A stretch of 64,000 nt of DNA from Sphingomicrobium lutaoense (GCF_014195685.1 NZ_JACICF010000001.1:1249317-1313316), one strand, 5' to 3'. Positions 1-8,909 are shown, counted from the first letter of the stretch. A program made the numbers and translations. Notes: a model not told the origin generated them from the letters alone.

Positions 1-247
1 GGCGCGACTCATGGCCGACGGCGGCGGCACGATCGACCGCGGCAGAATAGAGATAGCGACGCCCCTGCCGGCGATGGGTGACCGCGCCCTTGGCCGCGAG
101 CCGCGACAGCATGGTCTTGACCGTCGCAAGGCTCCACTGGCGCTCTTCGGGCACCTTTACCGATACATCGGCGGCAGTCAGCGGTTCCGGCGACGCCCAC
201 AGCGCCTCCATGATTTCCCACTCGGCTTCGCTTACTCGCTTGTCCAT
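1..247 (-). CDS. BlaI/MecI/CopY-family transcriptional repressor (5' part; runs off the left edge)
   Basis: Only the first 82 codons are inside the window. The protein starts MDKRVSEAEWEIMEALW and continues with a winged-helix DNA-binding domain (AADVSVKVPEERQWSLATVKTML then LAAKGAVTHRRQGRRYLY), the classic BlaI/MecI N-terminal half. In this family the dimeric repressor is cleaved by a BlaR1/M56 membrane protease that is usually encoded next to it; here that partner would lie beyond the left edge. The ATG at 247 follows a good ribosome site (GGGAGG), and two TTACA-N2-TGTAA palindromes sit just upstream, so it is probably autoregulated. The regulated function cannot be read from this fragment. 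Confidence 0.85.
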   Translation of the reverse strand, partial: MDKRVSEAEWEIMEALWASPEPLTAADVSVKVPEERQWSLATVKTMLSRLAAKGAVTHRRQGRRYLYSAAVDRAAAVGHESR

Positions 248-263
248 CGGACCTCCCTTTTTC

Positions 264-298
264 GATTACAGATGTAACCGAAACGATTACAGCTGTAA
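264..298. promoter_or_regulatory. Tandem BlaI-type operators
   Basis: Two near-identical palindromes, TTACAGATGTAA (266-277) and TTACAGCTGTAA (287-298), have centres 21 bp apart, about two helical turns on the same DNA face. Both keep the TACA/TGTA half-sites known for BlaI/MecI repressors and lie 18-51 bp upstream of the blaI-like start codon. The dyads are seen directly; the binding protein is inferred from adjacency and family. Confidence 0.75.
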
Positions 299-335
299 AC
301 AGAGAGTCCCGCCGTTGGTCGAAAAGAGCGGACCG

Positions 336-824
336 TTAGCCGTCTTCGTCGGCGATCGTCCGGCTGATTTCCGCATCGAGGTCGGCAATGATCGCGGCGC
401 GGCTTTCCTCGCTGATCTCTTCGGCCAGCGCGATCTTCTTCTTGGCGCTGATCAGCGTCTCGACCCAGGCATCGTCATTATCCTTGTCACCGCACAGCTT
501 GATGCGGGTCTTGCGGACCTCGCCTGCCTCATTCTTGACCATCGCCTCGGTCTCGAAGCTGCGCCCGGCGCAGTCGGACATCATCCGGCGTGCCCGGGCT
601 TCCATTGCGCCTTCCTTGGCGCCCTCGCCCTTCCGGATTTCCTTTTTGATGACGACATGCTTCTTGCCGTCCATTTCGCTTTCCTCGAGCGCGCCGAGCG
701 GATCGTGGTCGCCTTTCGAGACGATCTCGACCTCTTCGACTTCCTTGACCACTTCCTTGTCCTGGGCGGCGAGCGGCATGGCCATAGCGGCCGATGCCAG
801 GCATGCGAAAATCATCGTCTTCAT
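336..824 (-). CDS. Secreted protein of unknown function
   Basis: 162 residues starting MKTMIFACLASAAMAMPLAAQ, a cleavable signal peptide with probable cleavage after PLAA. The mature part is highly charged, with lysine/glutamate-rich stretches near the N-terminus and two cysteines (in SDCAGRSFE and KLCGDK) that could pair in the periplasm. The C-terminal half looks helical and acidic. I do not recognise a named domain. It precedes the blaI-like gene on the same strand with an 88-bp gap that holds the operators, so the repressor gene appears to have its own control. The upstream 825-1053 stretch would contain its promoter, but no clear -35/-10 pair was found. Confidence 0.6.
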   Translation of the reverse strand: MKTMIFACLASAAMAMPLAAQDKEVVKEVEEVEIVSKGDHDPLGALEESEMDGKKHVVIKKEIRKGEGAKEGAMEARARRMMSDCAGRSFETEAMVKNEAGEVRKTRIKLCGDKDNDDAWVETLISAKKKIALAEEISEESRAAIIADLDAEISRTIADEDG

Positions 825-1053
825 AAGGGTCCCTCGTGCTCTTCCTGTCCTTCGAGGAGCAACCTAGACCCGCGAGCCCGCGAATCCAAATGGCTCGCGA
901 CGGCTAGTGCGGCAAATCTGTCGGGATTTTTTACGGGTAGGCGCGCAGCCTGCTCGATCCCAAACTTATTTAGCGCAGTTTTTCGGGGTTTTTCAAAATT
1001 GGCACGGGGTGTGCAATGTATTGGCTGTCCACACACTGGTTCCACAAACCAGC

Positions 1054-1101
1054 AAAAAGGACGGTGAAGCAATTTTCTGGTCTTGCTTCACCGTCCTTTT
1101 T
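1054..1101 (-). terminator. Rho-independent terminator of grxD, probably bidirectional
   Basis: A perfect 18-bp inverted repeat (1054-1071 and 1084-1101, stem core GGACGGTGAAGCA) with a 12-nt loop, bordered by A5 on the left and T5 on the right. It lies just downstream of the leftward grxD gene. The remainder of the 825-1141 gap shows no gene. Confidence 0.85.
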
Positions 1102-1141
1102 CTTTTTCCGGCAATGTCGCGGGCTCGTCAGCCCCTCGCCG

Positions 1142-1459
1142 TCAGGCTTTCTCGACCGACAACAGCGCCTGCAGTTCGCCGCTTTCAAACATTTCCATCA
1201 TGATGTCCGATCCGCCGACGAATTCGCCCTTCACGTAAAGCTGGGGGATGGTCGGCCAGTCCGAATATTCCTTGATGCCCTGACGGATTTCCTGGTCCTG
1301 CAGCACGTCGACGGTTTCGAATTCGACATTGCTACGGTCGAGGATCGCCACCGCGCGGCTCGAAAAGCCGCACTGGGGGAAAAGCTTCGACCCCTTCATG
1401 AAAAGGACGACATCATTGTCCTTCACCAACTGGTCGATCCGTTCCTTCACATCGCTCAT
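1142..1459 (-). CDS. grxD: Monothiol glutaredoxin (Grx4/GrxD, CGFS type)
   Basis: 105 residues with the CGFS active site (PQCGFSSRAV), the WPTIPQLYVKGEFVGG segment carrying the cis-proline, and the GGSDI glutathione-binding turn, all diagnostic of monothiol glutaredoxins. The family binds a [2Fe-2S] cluster with glutathione and works with BolA proteins in iron-sulfur trafficking in the cytoplasm. The second of two close ATGs (1459) is chosen because AAGGA lies 6 nt upstream of it but only 1 nt from the first (1465). It follows the bolA-like gene on the same strand after an 18-nt gap, so partner proteins are co-transcribed. Confidence 0.93.
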   Translation of the reverse strand: MSDVKERIDQLVKDNDVVLFMKGSKLFPQCGFSSRAVAILDRSNVEFETVDVLQDQEIRQGIKEYSDWPTIPQLYVKGEFVGGSDIMMEMFESGELQALLSVEKA

Positions 1460-1477
1460 AATCATTCCTTGCCGGGG

Positions 1478-1714
1478 CTATTGGCCCTCGTCTCTGGTTT
1501 TCGTGGTCAGCTGCAAAGCGTGCAGCTCGCCCCCCATGCGTCCCCCGAGCGCGGCATAGACTTTCTGGTGCTGGCGCACGCGGGGCATTCCCTTGAAGCT
1601 GTCGCTGACGACGACCGCCGCCCAATGGTCATTGTCGCCGGCAAGATCGGTCATCTCGACTTCGGCGTCGGGAATCGCGGCCTTGATGAGGGCGATGATA
1701 TCGTCGGCGGCCAT
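1478..1714 (-). CDS. BolA-family protein
   Basis: 78 residues beginning MAADDIIALIKAAIPDAEVE, with the family core DNDHWAAVVVSDSFKGM and the signature MPRVRQHQKVYAALGGRMGGELHALQL. BolA proteins form [2Fe-2S]-bridged heterodimers with CGFS glutaredoxins; the conserved histidine in VRQHQKV fits a cluster ligand. It sits between the zeta-inhibitor gene and grxD, all leftward and closely spaced. An in-frame ATG at 1720 would add two residues. Closest in type to the short BolA2/IbaG-like group. Confidence 0.9.
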   Translation of the reverse strand: MAADDIIALIKAAIPDAEVEMTDLAGDNDHWAAVVVSDSFKGMPRVRQHQKVYAALGGRMGGELHALQLTTKTRDEGQ

Positions 1715-1724
1715 CGGCATGGGA

Positions 1725-2051
1725 TCAGTCCATGCTCTCGATGAAGTGGCGGCGTGCTTCGACGGCCTTGTGCTCGAGCGCTTCGCGGATATCGGCATCC
1801 TCGATCTCGACACCCGCCGAGGTCAGGTCGCCGAGCACCTTGCGAATGACGTCTTCGTCGCCCGCTTCCTCGAAGTCGGCGCGCACCACGTCCTTGGCAT
1901 AGGCCTCGGCTTCGACGTCCGACAGGCCCATCTTCTCGGCCGCCCACATGCCCAGCAGCCGGTTGCGCCGGGCCGTGATCTTGAACTGCATTTCCTCGTC
2001 GCGCGCGAACTTGGTCTCGAATGCGCGCTCCCGCTCGTCAAACTGTGCCAT
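1725..2051 (-). CDS. F1Fo-ATPase zeta-type inhibitor (DUF1476)
   Basis: 108 residues, MAQFDERERAFETKFARDEE then MQFKITARRNRLLGMWAAEKMG, the signature of DUF1476. The family member in Paracoccus denitrificans is the zeta subunit, whose N-terminus inserts into F1 and blocks ATP hydrolysis; family knowledge predicts the same ratchet here, although inhibitory strength varies between alphaproteobacteria. The protein is helical and charged, with no export signal. The ATG at 2051 follows GGGAAGGGAG. It heads a leftward run with bolA and grxD, not with an atp operon. Confidence 0.88.
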   Translation of the reverse strand: MAQFDERERAFETKFARDEEMQFKITARRNRLLGMWAAEKMGLSDVEAEAYAKDVVRADFEEAGDEDVIRKVLGDLTSAGVEIEDADIREALEHKAVEARRHFIESMD

Positions 2052-2115
2052 CAGGCTCCCTTCCCTTACGTCAGGAGCGAGATAGGGCGCGGGAGCGCCG
2101 TTCGCAATGGATGAT

Positions 2116-3495
2116 CTAGCGCACCGTCGGCGCGGGCGCCCCTTGAGTCGCAGGCTGCGCGGCAGGCTGCGGCGCGGTCGCGGCCTGCACGCCCACCCCC
2201 GCACGCTGGTTCAGCGCGGCGACCTGCGCCAGCGTCTGCGCGTCGCGCCGGTAGATGTCCTTGGCGAACACCAGCTGGCCGTCCATCGCATGCGCGGTCA
2301 GATAGGAAACGAACACCGGCACCGGCTCGGGAATCACGAGATGCTTCTCGGTCTCGGCAACCTGCGGCACGCCCTGGCCCTTCCAGAGCCAACGCGCAAA
2401 GCGGAAGGCGTCCTCGAGACGGATGCAGCCGTTCGACAGGTCGCGCTCGGTATAGCCGAAATATTCCTTCTTGGGCGTGTCGTGCAGATAGATGCCCTCG
2501 GGATTGGCGAAGTTGAACTTGATGTCGCCCATCGAGTTGCTTTCGCTCGGAAGCTGGCGAACCGCGAGGTTGCCGGTCTTCTTCACTTCCTTCCAATTGA
2601 CCGTCGAGGGGTCGATCACCGGCGCATTCTCGCTCAGCGAGGCGAGCACTTCATATCCATTGCGCTCGAGATAGCGCACGCCTTCGCGAAGGACGCCATC
2701 GGCCAGATAGCCGCGCACCAGGTGCTTGGGCACGTGCCAATAGGGATTGTGCGTCGAATAATAGATGACGCTCGAGATCTCGGGCGTGTGCAGATAGGGA
2801 TCCTCGGCCTTGCCGACGACTACCTTCATATGGTCGACGACATGGCCATTCTCGACCATCCACAGCCGCTGGGTCGCGCTGTCGACCAGAACGAAGCGAC
2901 CGCGATCGGGGAAGGCCCGCGCGCGGTTGAGGCTGGCGATCACCTTGTTCTTCGCATCGGCGTCGAGTTCGGCGCCAAGCGCCGCTTCCTTGAGAGCGGC
3001 ATAGATCGGATTGATTCGCGTCGTGCGTTTCACCAGTGCTTCGAGCGAGGGAACCGCATGTCCGTTGCGCAAAATGACGCTACGGGAAAGGCGCGGCGGA
3101 CGCGCCCAGTCGTCGCCATATAGCACGGAAGACACAGGTGCCTGTAAAAATTCCGCATAATCGAGGAAGGCATCGGTCAGATAACGGTTGGCATTTGCCG
3201 CCGCTACGGAATTGGCGAGTGATGCCTGCGCCAGAGCCGCCCGGGCCTGCGCGGCCATCACCGGACCCTGGGTAAAGCCTTCGATATGCGCCTTTTCCAG
3301 CAATGCGATCAAATGGTTAGCCGCGGCCAACCCATCGGCGTCACTGGTCCAGTCGAGCACTTCGGCATTGACTGGCGCGGGTGCCATCGAAGGCAGGGTG
3401 GACATTTGCGGCGGCGCAGCCTGCTGCGCGGCGGCAGGTACCATCGGAAGACCGACGGCGGCGATAAGCGAAAAAATCCGGTGACTGATCTTCAT
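2116..3495 (-). CDS. Periplasmic L,D-transpeptidase (YkuD domain, YcbB/LdtD-like)
   Basis: 459 residues from MKISHRIFSLIAAVGLPMVPAAAQ, a Sec signal peptide. An Ala/helix-rich scaffold region (about 40-200) is followed by the YkuD catalytic domain (about 205-390), with FVLVDSATQRLWMVENG at its start, the histidine in IYLHDTPKK and the catalytic SNGCIRLEDA motif. These enzymes make 3-3 crosslinks in peptidoglycan or attach proteins to it. The C-terminal tail is Ala/Pro/Gln-rich and low in complexity. Start chosen at the signal-peptide methionine; the longer upstream frame lacks coding character. The 3496-3682 gap to the barrel gene would hold two divergent promoters. Confidence 0.88.
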   Translation of the reverse strand: MKISHRIFSLIAAVGLPMVPAAAQQAAPPQMSTLPSMAPAPVNAEVLDWTSDADGLAAANHLIALLEKAHIEGFTQGPVMAAQARAALAQASLANSVAAANANRYLTDAFLDYAEFLQAPVSSVLYGDDWARPPRLSRSVILRNGHAVPSLEALVKRTTRINPIYAALKEAALGAELDADAKNKVIASLNRARAFPDRGRFVLVDSATQRLWMVENGHVVDHMKVVVGKAEDPYLHTPEISSVIYYSTHNPYWHVPKHLVRGYLADGVLREGVRYLERNGYEVLASLSENAPVIDPSTVNWKEVKKTGNLAVRQLPSESNSMGDIKFNFANPEGIYLHDTPKKEYFGYTERDLSNGCIRLEDAFRFARWLWKGQGVPQVAETEKHLVIPEPVPVFVSYLTAHAMDGQLVFAKDIYRRDAQTLAQVAALNQRAGVGVQAATAPQPAAQPATQGAPAPTVR

Positions 3496-3682
3496 AACAA
3501 TGCTTAGATAAGGGCAGCCGCTGGAAAGGACAAAGGAAGATTTCATACATGCGCCGAAACGAATGCGGGTATGTGTGGTAAAAAAACAACGGCAATTCCG
3601 CCAGAATCTGCTATGTCCGCGGCCAGGGAACCCGTTCGCCTCCGTTTGGTTGGGGGTGGACCTAATGAAGAGGGGTAAGAGT

Positions 3683-4513
<831 letters not shown>

Positions 4514-4548
4514 GCGGACGGTCCGGTAACGGACGTCAAAACAGGAAA

Positions 4549-4576
4549 GGGTCGGTCTTCGGACCGGCCCTTTTTT
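4549..4576 (+). terminator. Terminator of barrel gene copy 1
   Basis: A 9-bp stem (GGGTCGGTC with GACCGGCCC, one G-U pair) closed by a TTCG tetraloop, followed by six T. The rest of the 4514-4766 gap holds only the second copy's leader. Confidence 0.9.
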
Positions 4577-4766
4577 GTGTCCGCGGCAAGCCCGCGGGCC
4601 GAGGCTTTGGAGCCACAGTCGGCAAAAGACTGGTCGAATAATGCGATGAATCGACGCTGTTCGCGGGTGAGACGAAAATTAACCAAGATCAGTTTGCAAC
4701 CAATCAGGCGATGGCGGGTTGCCGAGGGGGAGTACAACGAAGACTCTGGTTAGAGGGGTTAAGCTT

Positions 4767-5591
4767 ATGAAGAAGGTCTTACTGGCCGCTTTGGCAACGA
4801 CGACCGTTCTCGCCTCGCCCGCACAGGCGCGCGACGGGAGCTGGTACATCGGTGTCGATGGCGGCGTGATGCAGGTCGAGGATCTCGACATCGATGTCGA
4901 TGATGGCACGGCCATTACGTCCAACGGCGTCGTTTTCGACTATGAACGGGGTGCCGATTTCGATCTGCGCACCGGTTACGACTTCGGTCCGGTCCGCGGC
5001 GAAATCGAACTTGGCTACAAGAAGGCCGATACCGATGCCGCCGAATATTCGCTGGCAGTTGCCGATTTCACCTCGGGTCCGGTCAATGGCGACATGACCA
5101 CCCTGTCGGCGATGGCGAACCTGCTGCTCGATTTTGGCAATGACGATGGTTGGAGCGCCTCGATCGGTGGCGGTGCCGGCTATGCCCGCGTCAGCCATGA
5201 CGTGGCCCTGGCCCAGGACACGGCCTTCGATGAGGACGATGGCGCTTTCGCCTGGCAGATCCTCGCTGAAGTCCGGAAGGCCGTCAGCCCCAATCTCGAC
5301 GTCGGCGTGAAGTATCGTTTCTTCAACACCGCCGATTTCGAATATGACGTGGGTGGCACGCGCCTCGACGCGCAGGGCCTGCGCTCGCACAGCTTGCTGG
5401 GCAGCCTGGTCTACAACTTCGCGGCTCCGCCGCCTCCCCCGCCGCCTCCGCCTCCGCCCCCGCCGCCTCCGCCGCCTCCGGCGACGCAGACGTGCCCGGA
5501 CGGGTCGGTGATCCTGGCGAGCGAGATGTGCCCGCCGCCTCCACCGCCCCCGCCGCCGCCGCCCCCGCCGCCTGTTGAGGAACGCGGCTAA
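4767..5591 (+). CDS. Outer-membrane beta-barrel protein with double polyproline tail (copy 2)
   Basis: 274 residues and a clear paralogue of the preceding gene: signal peptide MKKVLLAALATTTVLASPAQA, the same barrel pattern (GSWYIGVDGGVMQVED, NLDVGVKYRFFNTADFEYDV, GSLVYNFAA) and the same tail of 18 prolines, two-cysteine segment, 14 prolines and VEERG. The proline codons differ between copies (mixed CCG/CCT/CCC) while both run lengths match exactly. The ATG at 4767 has the same AGAGGGG ribosome site as copy 1. The two copies differ mainly in the loops between strands, as expected for surface-exposed parts. Each copy has its own terminator, so they may be separately expressed. Confidence 0.8.
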   Translation: MKKVLLAALATTTVLASPAQARDGSWYIGVDGGVMQVEDLDIDVDDGTAITSNGVVFDYERGADFDLRTGYDFGPVRGEIELGYKKADTDAAEYSLAVADFTSGPVNGDMTTLSAMANLLLDFGNDDGWSASIGGGAGYARVSHDVALAQDTAFDEDDGAFAWQILAEVRKAVSPNLDVGVKYRFFNTADFEYDVGGTRLDAQGLRSHSLLGSLVYNFAAPPPPPPPPPPPPPPPPPPATQTCPDGSVILASEMCPPPPPPPPPPPPPPVEERG

Positions 5592-5620
5592 GCGAGCGGT
5601 CCGCTAGGGCCAAATGAAGA

Positions 5621-5651
5621 GGGCCAGCCCCCATTCGGGCTGGCCCTTTTT
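5621..5651 (+). terminator. Terminator of barrel gene copy 2
   Basis: A perfect 10-bp stem, GGGCCAGCCC (5621-5630) and GGGCTGGCCC (5637-5646), with a 6-nt loop and T5. It separates this gene from the convergent oxidoreductase. Confidence 0.9.
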
Positions 5652-5681
5652 CGTTGTCTGAAATCAATTTGCCGAGCGGGG

Positions 5682-6680
5682 CTAGTCCATCGTCACGACG
5701 AGCTTTCCGATCGCCTTGCGCGCCGCCATCGCGGCAATTGCCTCCCCGCCCTTTTCCAACGGGAAGGTGCCGGTCACGCGCGGGCTGATCCGTCCTTCGT
5801 CCCAGAGGCGGAACAAGGTCTCGACATGCGCTGCATTGGCCTGGGGATCACGGGCCGCGAAGGCGCCCCAGAAAACGCCGCACACATCGCAGCTCTTCAA
5901 TAGCGTCAGGTTGAGAGGCAGTTTGGGAATGCCGGCCGGAAAACCGACGACCAGATAACGGCCTTCCCAGGCGATCGCCCGCAACGCCGCTTCGGTATAG
6001 TCGCCGCCGACAGGGTCGAAGATCACGTCGGCGCCCTTGGGTCCGACCGCTTCCTTGAACCGCTCGCTCAACTTCTTGCGATCATCCTTGTCGAACGGCC
6101 CGCGCGGATAGATGACGCAATCATCGGCCCCCGCATCGCGCGCCGCCCGCGCCTTTTCGGGGTTGGAAACGCCCGCGATGACCCGCGCGCCCTTGGCCTT
6201 CGCCAGTTCGATCGCGGCCAGGCCCACTCCGCCTGCAGCACCCAGCACGAGAAGCGTTTCGCCTTCCGCCAGCCGCCCCCGGTCGTAGAGCGCATGGATC
6301 GAAGTCGCGTAGGTCAGCATCATCGCCGCGCCTTCGCGGAAGCTGCGCGATTCCGGCAGCGGGATCGCGATTTTGGCGGAAATGACGATCTTTTCTGAAA
6401 GCCCACCGAAGCCTGGCACCGCGATCAGCCGGTCGCCTTCGCTCCATCCTTCGACGCCCTCGCCCACTGCCTCGACCGTGCCGGCAATTTCGCCGCCGGG
6501 CGCAAAGGGACGCGGCGGACGCATCTGGTACAGATCCTGAATGATGAGGACGTCGGGATAATTGATCGCCGCCGCCCGCACGCGAACGAGCAGTTCGCCC
6601 GGTCCGGGCGCAGGATCGTCCACCGTATCGAGGGTCAGTGTTTCCGGCCCGCCCGGCGCATGGCTGCGCAAGCTTCGCAT
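5682..6680 (-). CDS. Zinc-independent NADPH:quinone oxidoreductase (MDR family)
   Basis: 332 residues. The N-terminal GroES-like domain carries AAAINYPDVLIIQ and PFAPGGEIAGTVEAVG; the Rossmann domain starts near 140 with the dinucleotide motif LVLGAAGGVGLAAIELAKAKG. The cysteine/histidine zinc ligands of alcohol dehydrogenases are absent, which places it with quinone oxidoreductase/crotonyl-CoA-reductase-like MDR enzymes. The substrate cannot be fixed; a quinone or an enoyl compound is usual. The ATG at 6680 follows GGGAGATTAGG and sits one base past the stop of the lipoprotein gene, so it looks translationally coupled as the last gene of a leftward operon with scoA-scoB. Confidence 0.85.
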   Translation of the reverse strand: MRSLRSHAPGGPETLTLDTVDDPAPGPGELLVRVRAAAINYPDVLIIQDLYQMRPPRPFAPGGEIAGTVEAVGEGVEGWSEGDRLIAVPGFGGLSEKIVISAKIAIPLPESRSFREGAAMMLTYATSIHALYDRGRLAEGETLLVLGAAGGVGLAAIELAKAKGARVIAGVSNPEKARAARDAGADDCVIYPRGPFDKDDRKKLSERFKEAVGPKGADVIFDPVGGDYTEAALRAIAWEGRYLVVGFPAGIPKLPLNLTLLKSCDVCGVFWGAFAARDPQANAAHVETLFRLWDEGRISPRVTGTFPLEKGGEAIAAMAARKAIGKLVVTMD

Positions 6681-6681
6681 C

Positions 6682-6966
6682 CTAATCTCCCAATCCCCGG
6701 GCGCGGGCATCGGCAACCACTTGCGCCCCCGTCATTCCGTCGAAGGTCGTGCGCCGCAGCGCATCGACATCGTCCGCTCCATGGCGGCGCGATCCCACGG
6801 TCTGGATCGCCTTGTCGAAAATCAGCCGCTCCTCGAGCGACAGTTCGGAACGGGCCGCCGCCGCGCTGGCGACGAAGGCCTCGTCGCTCGACCCGTCAAT
6901 CACCGCTTCCTCGGCCGCTCCGCAGCCTGCCAGCGCACAAGCGCCCAGAAGCGGCCACAGCCTCAA
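6682..6966 (-). CDS. Small lipoprotein, unknown function (TTG start)
   Basis: 94 residues beginning MRLWPLLGACALAGCGAAEE, with a lipobox (LAGC) giving a lipid-anchored cysteine at position 15. The mature part is short and helical (SELSLEERLIFDKAIQTVG) with no recognised domain. The start is a TTG at 6966 that overlaps the TGA of scoB; GAGG about 8 nt upstream inside scoB supports it, and there is no in-frame ATG. Its stop is one base from the quinone oxidoreductase start. The tight packing implies co-expression with the CoA-transferase operon, but nothing shows a functional link. Confidence 0.65.
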   Translation of the reverse strand: MRLWPLLGACALAGCGAAEEAVIDGSSDEAFVASAAAARSELSLEERLIFDKAIQTVGSRRHGADDVDALRRTTFDGMTGAQVVADARARGLGD

Positions 6967-7604
6967 AGGGCGACCTCATAGGCTGCGGTGGTCTTTTCGG
7001 CGATCTCGTCCTCGGTCACGCCGGGCGCCAGCTCGACCAGCTGGAAGGGGCTGTCATGATCCTTGCGGCGGAAGACGCCCAGGTCGGTGATGATCAGGTC
7101 CACCACATTCTTGCCGGTGAGCGGAAGGCTGCATTCGGGAATGAATTTGGGGCTCCCCGACTTTGAGACATGGTCCATTACGACGATGATCTTCTTCACC
7201 CCCGCGACGAGGTCCATCGCGCCGCCCATGCCCTTGATCATCTTGCCCGGGATCATCCAGTTGGCGATGTCGCCATCCTGGCTGACTTCCATCGCGCCCA
7301 GCACGGTGAGGTCGATATGCCCGCCGCGGATCATCGCGAAGCTCTGGTCCGAAGAAAAATAGGAGGAAGAGGCAAGCTCGCTGATCGTCTGCTTGCCCGC
7401 GTTGATAAGGTCTGCATCGACCTCGTCGGGATAGGGAAAGGGGCCGATCCCCAGCATCCCGTTCTCCGACTGGAGCGTGACGGTCTTGCCTACGGGAATA
7501 TAGTTGGCGACCAGCGTCGGAATGCCGATCCCGAGGTTGACGTAGAAACCGTCCTCCAGTTCCTGTGCGGCGCGCGCGGCCATTTGGTTGCGATCCCAGG
7601 GCAT
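6963..7604 (-). CDS. scoB: Succinyl-CoA:3-ketoacid CoA-transferase, subunit B
   Basis: 213 residues. Motifs of the beta subunit of class I CoA-transferases are clear: GFYVNLGIGIPTLVANY, the active-site glutamate in LQSENGMLGIGP, and the C-terminal GGAMDLVAGVKKIIVVMDH. With ScoA it forms the enzyme that moves CoA from succinyl-CoA to acetoacetate, which in bacteria serves ketone-body, branched-chain amino acid or polyhydroxyalkanoate breakdown. It follows scoA after 44 bp on the same strand and overlaps the lipoprotein start. Confidence 0.93.
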   Translation of the reverse strand: MPWDRNQMAARAAQELEDGFYVNLGIGIPTLVANYIPVGKTVTLQSENGMLGIGPFPYPDEVDADLINAGKQTISELASSSYFSSDQSFAMIRGGHIDLTVLGAMEVSQDGDIANWMIPGKMIKGMGGAMDLVAGVKKIIVVMDHVSKSGSPKFIPECSLPLTGKNVVDLIITDLGVFRRKDHDSPFQLVELAPGVTEDEIAEKTTAAYEVAL

Positions 7605-7648
7605 TATTCGGACTCCTCACTCATTTCATTTCGGGCCTTCGCGAGGCG

Positions 7649-8356
7649 TCACGCCTCTTCGCGCTCGCGCGTCGTCACGAATTCGATCTTCTTGTCATAG
7701 GGCGCACCGCAGATCAGCCGGTTCACATAGATGCTCGGCAGATGGATGCAGTCGGGGTCGAGGCTGCCGACCGGCACGATTTCCTCGACCTCGGCGACGC
7801 AGACCTTGCCGCAGGTCGCCGCGGGCTGGTTGAAATTGCGCGCGGTCTTGCGGAACATCAGATTGCCCGCCTCGTCGGCCTTCCAGCCCTTGATGATCGA
7901 AAGATCGGCGTTGATGCCCCTTTCCATCACATAGGTCTCGCCGTCGAATTCCTTATGCTCCTTGCCCTCGGCCACGACCGTGCCGACGCCGGTCTTGGTG
8001 TAGAAGGCCGGAATGCCCGCCCCGCCCGCGCGCATGCGCTCGGCGAGCGTTCCCTGCGGGCAGAATTCGACTTCGAGTTCCTTGGAAAGAAACTGCCGCT
8101 CGAACTCCTTGTTCTCGCCGACATAGGAAGAGATCATCTTGCGCACCTGCCGCGTCCGCAGGAGCTTGCCGATGCCCTCATTGTCGATTCCGGCATTGTT
8201 GGAAACGAAGGTCAGGTCCTTCACTCCGCTGTCCCGGATCGCGTCGAGCAGCCGTTCGGGGATGCCGCACAGGCCGAAGCCCCCCGCAGCGATCAACAAT
8301 CCGTCCCGCAGCAGGCCATCGAGAGCTGCTTCGGCACTGTCGTAAATCTTCTTCAT
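7649..8356 (-). CDS. scoA: Succinyl-CoA:3-ketoacid CoA-transferase, subunit A
   Basis: 235 residues with the alpha-subunit landmarks IAAGGFGLCGIPERLLDAI, TFVSNNAGIDNEGIG, GGAGIPAFYTKTGVGT and the C-terminal VCVAEVEEIVPVG. It is the first gene of a leftward operon scoA-scoB-lipoprotein-quinone oxidoreductase. The ATG at 8356 is preceded by GGAGACGCG. No regulator is adjacent. The length matches the family (about 235). Confidence 0.93.
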   Translation of the reverse strand: MKKIYDSAEAALDGLLRDGLLIAAGGFGLCGIPERLLDAIRDSGVKDLTFVSNNAGIDNEGIGKLLRTRQVRKMISSYVGENKEFERQFLSKELEVEFCPQGTLAERMRAGGAGIPAFYTKTGVGTVVAEGKEHKEFDGETYVMERGINADLSIIKGWKADEAGNLMFRKTARNFNQPAATCGKVCVAEVEEIVPVGSLDPDCIHLPSIYVNRLICGAPYDKKIEFVTTREREEA

Positions 8357-8455
8357 GAGGCGCGTCTCCTTGTCGCGACAGGGCCTAGGACGGTGCGCTG
8401 GAAATCGTCAACCACCGATCCGCGCTTTCGCATCGCCAGGCTCGTGAACCGTACG

Positions 8456-8491
8456 AAAAAGGGGCGCTGCCTCGCGCAAAGGCAGCGCCCC
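8456..8491 (-). terminator. Terminator of the SCP2 gene
   Basis: A perfect 11-bp stem (GGGGCGCTGCC and GGCAGCGCCCC) with a 9-nt loop; the A5 run at 8456-8460 becomes a U-tract on the leftward transcript. Confidence 0.88.
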
Positions 8492-8520
8492 GTCTCCAGG
8501 CAATCGCGAGGGTCCGCGCG

Positions 8521-8820
8521 TCAGCCGCGCAGTTTGGCGAGGACGCCCTGCAGCTGCATCGCGTTCGACATATCGCCCTCGACCTTGAGCTTGCCGGTCA
8601 TGAAGGCGGTCATGCCATCGAGTTCGCCGCTTGCCATCGCCTGCCAGTCTTCCCAGGTGACGAGGATAGTGGTGTCGGCATCGCCGTCTTCCTCGGTGAC
8701 CTGCCCTTTGACCCCGTCGAGCATGACCACGCCCTGGTCGGCGAAATCGATCTTCACTTTCTTGCCATCCACCCAGGCTTTGTTTTCCTGCATCTTGGCG
8801 ACAAGTTCGGCTTTGGTCAT
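8521..8820 (-). CDS. SCP2 sterol-binding-domain protein
   Basis: 99 residues, MTKAELVAKMQENKAWVDGKK followed by the core DADTTILVTWEDWQAMASGELDGMTAFMTGKLKVEGD, the hallmark of small SCP2-like domains (the GKLKVEGD strand and the DWQAMxxG helix). The fold binds lipid or acyl-CoA ligands in a hydrophobic tunnel; bacterial single-domain copies are common in fatty-acid-degrading alphaproteobacteria. The start at 8820 removes an N-terminal extension that lacks family similarity. It is divergent from the aldehyde dehydrogenase gene, sharing the 8821-8909 interval, and ends in a strong terminator, so it is monocistronic. Confidence 0.88.
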   Translation of the reverse strand: MTKAELVAKMQENKAWVDGKKVKIDFADQGVVMLDGVKGQVTEEDGDADTTILVTWEDWQAMASGELDGMTAFMTGKLKVEGDMSNAMQLQGVLAKLRG

Positions 8821-8909
8821 CGAAAGGCTCCTGATTTGGCTGTTCTTCACCCACCTACGCTTCGCCCTAGCCCCTTTCAACCCGCGCTGATCGGCCCTAT
8901 CTGGCAAGC

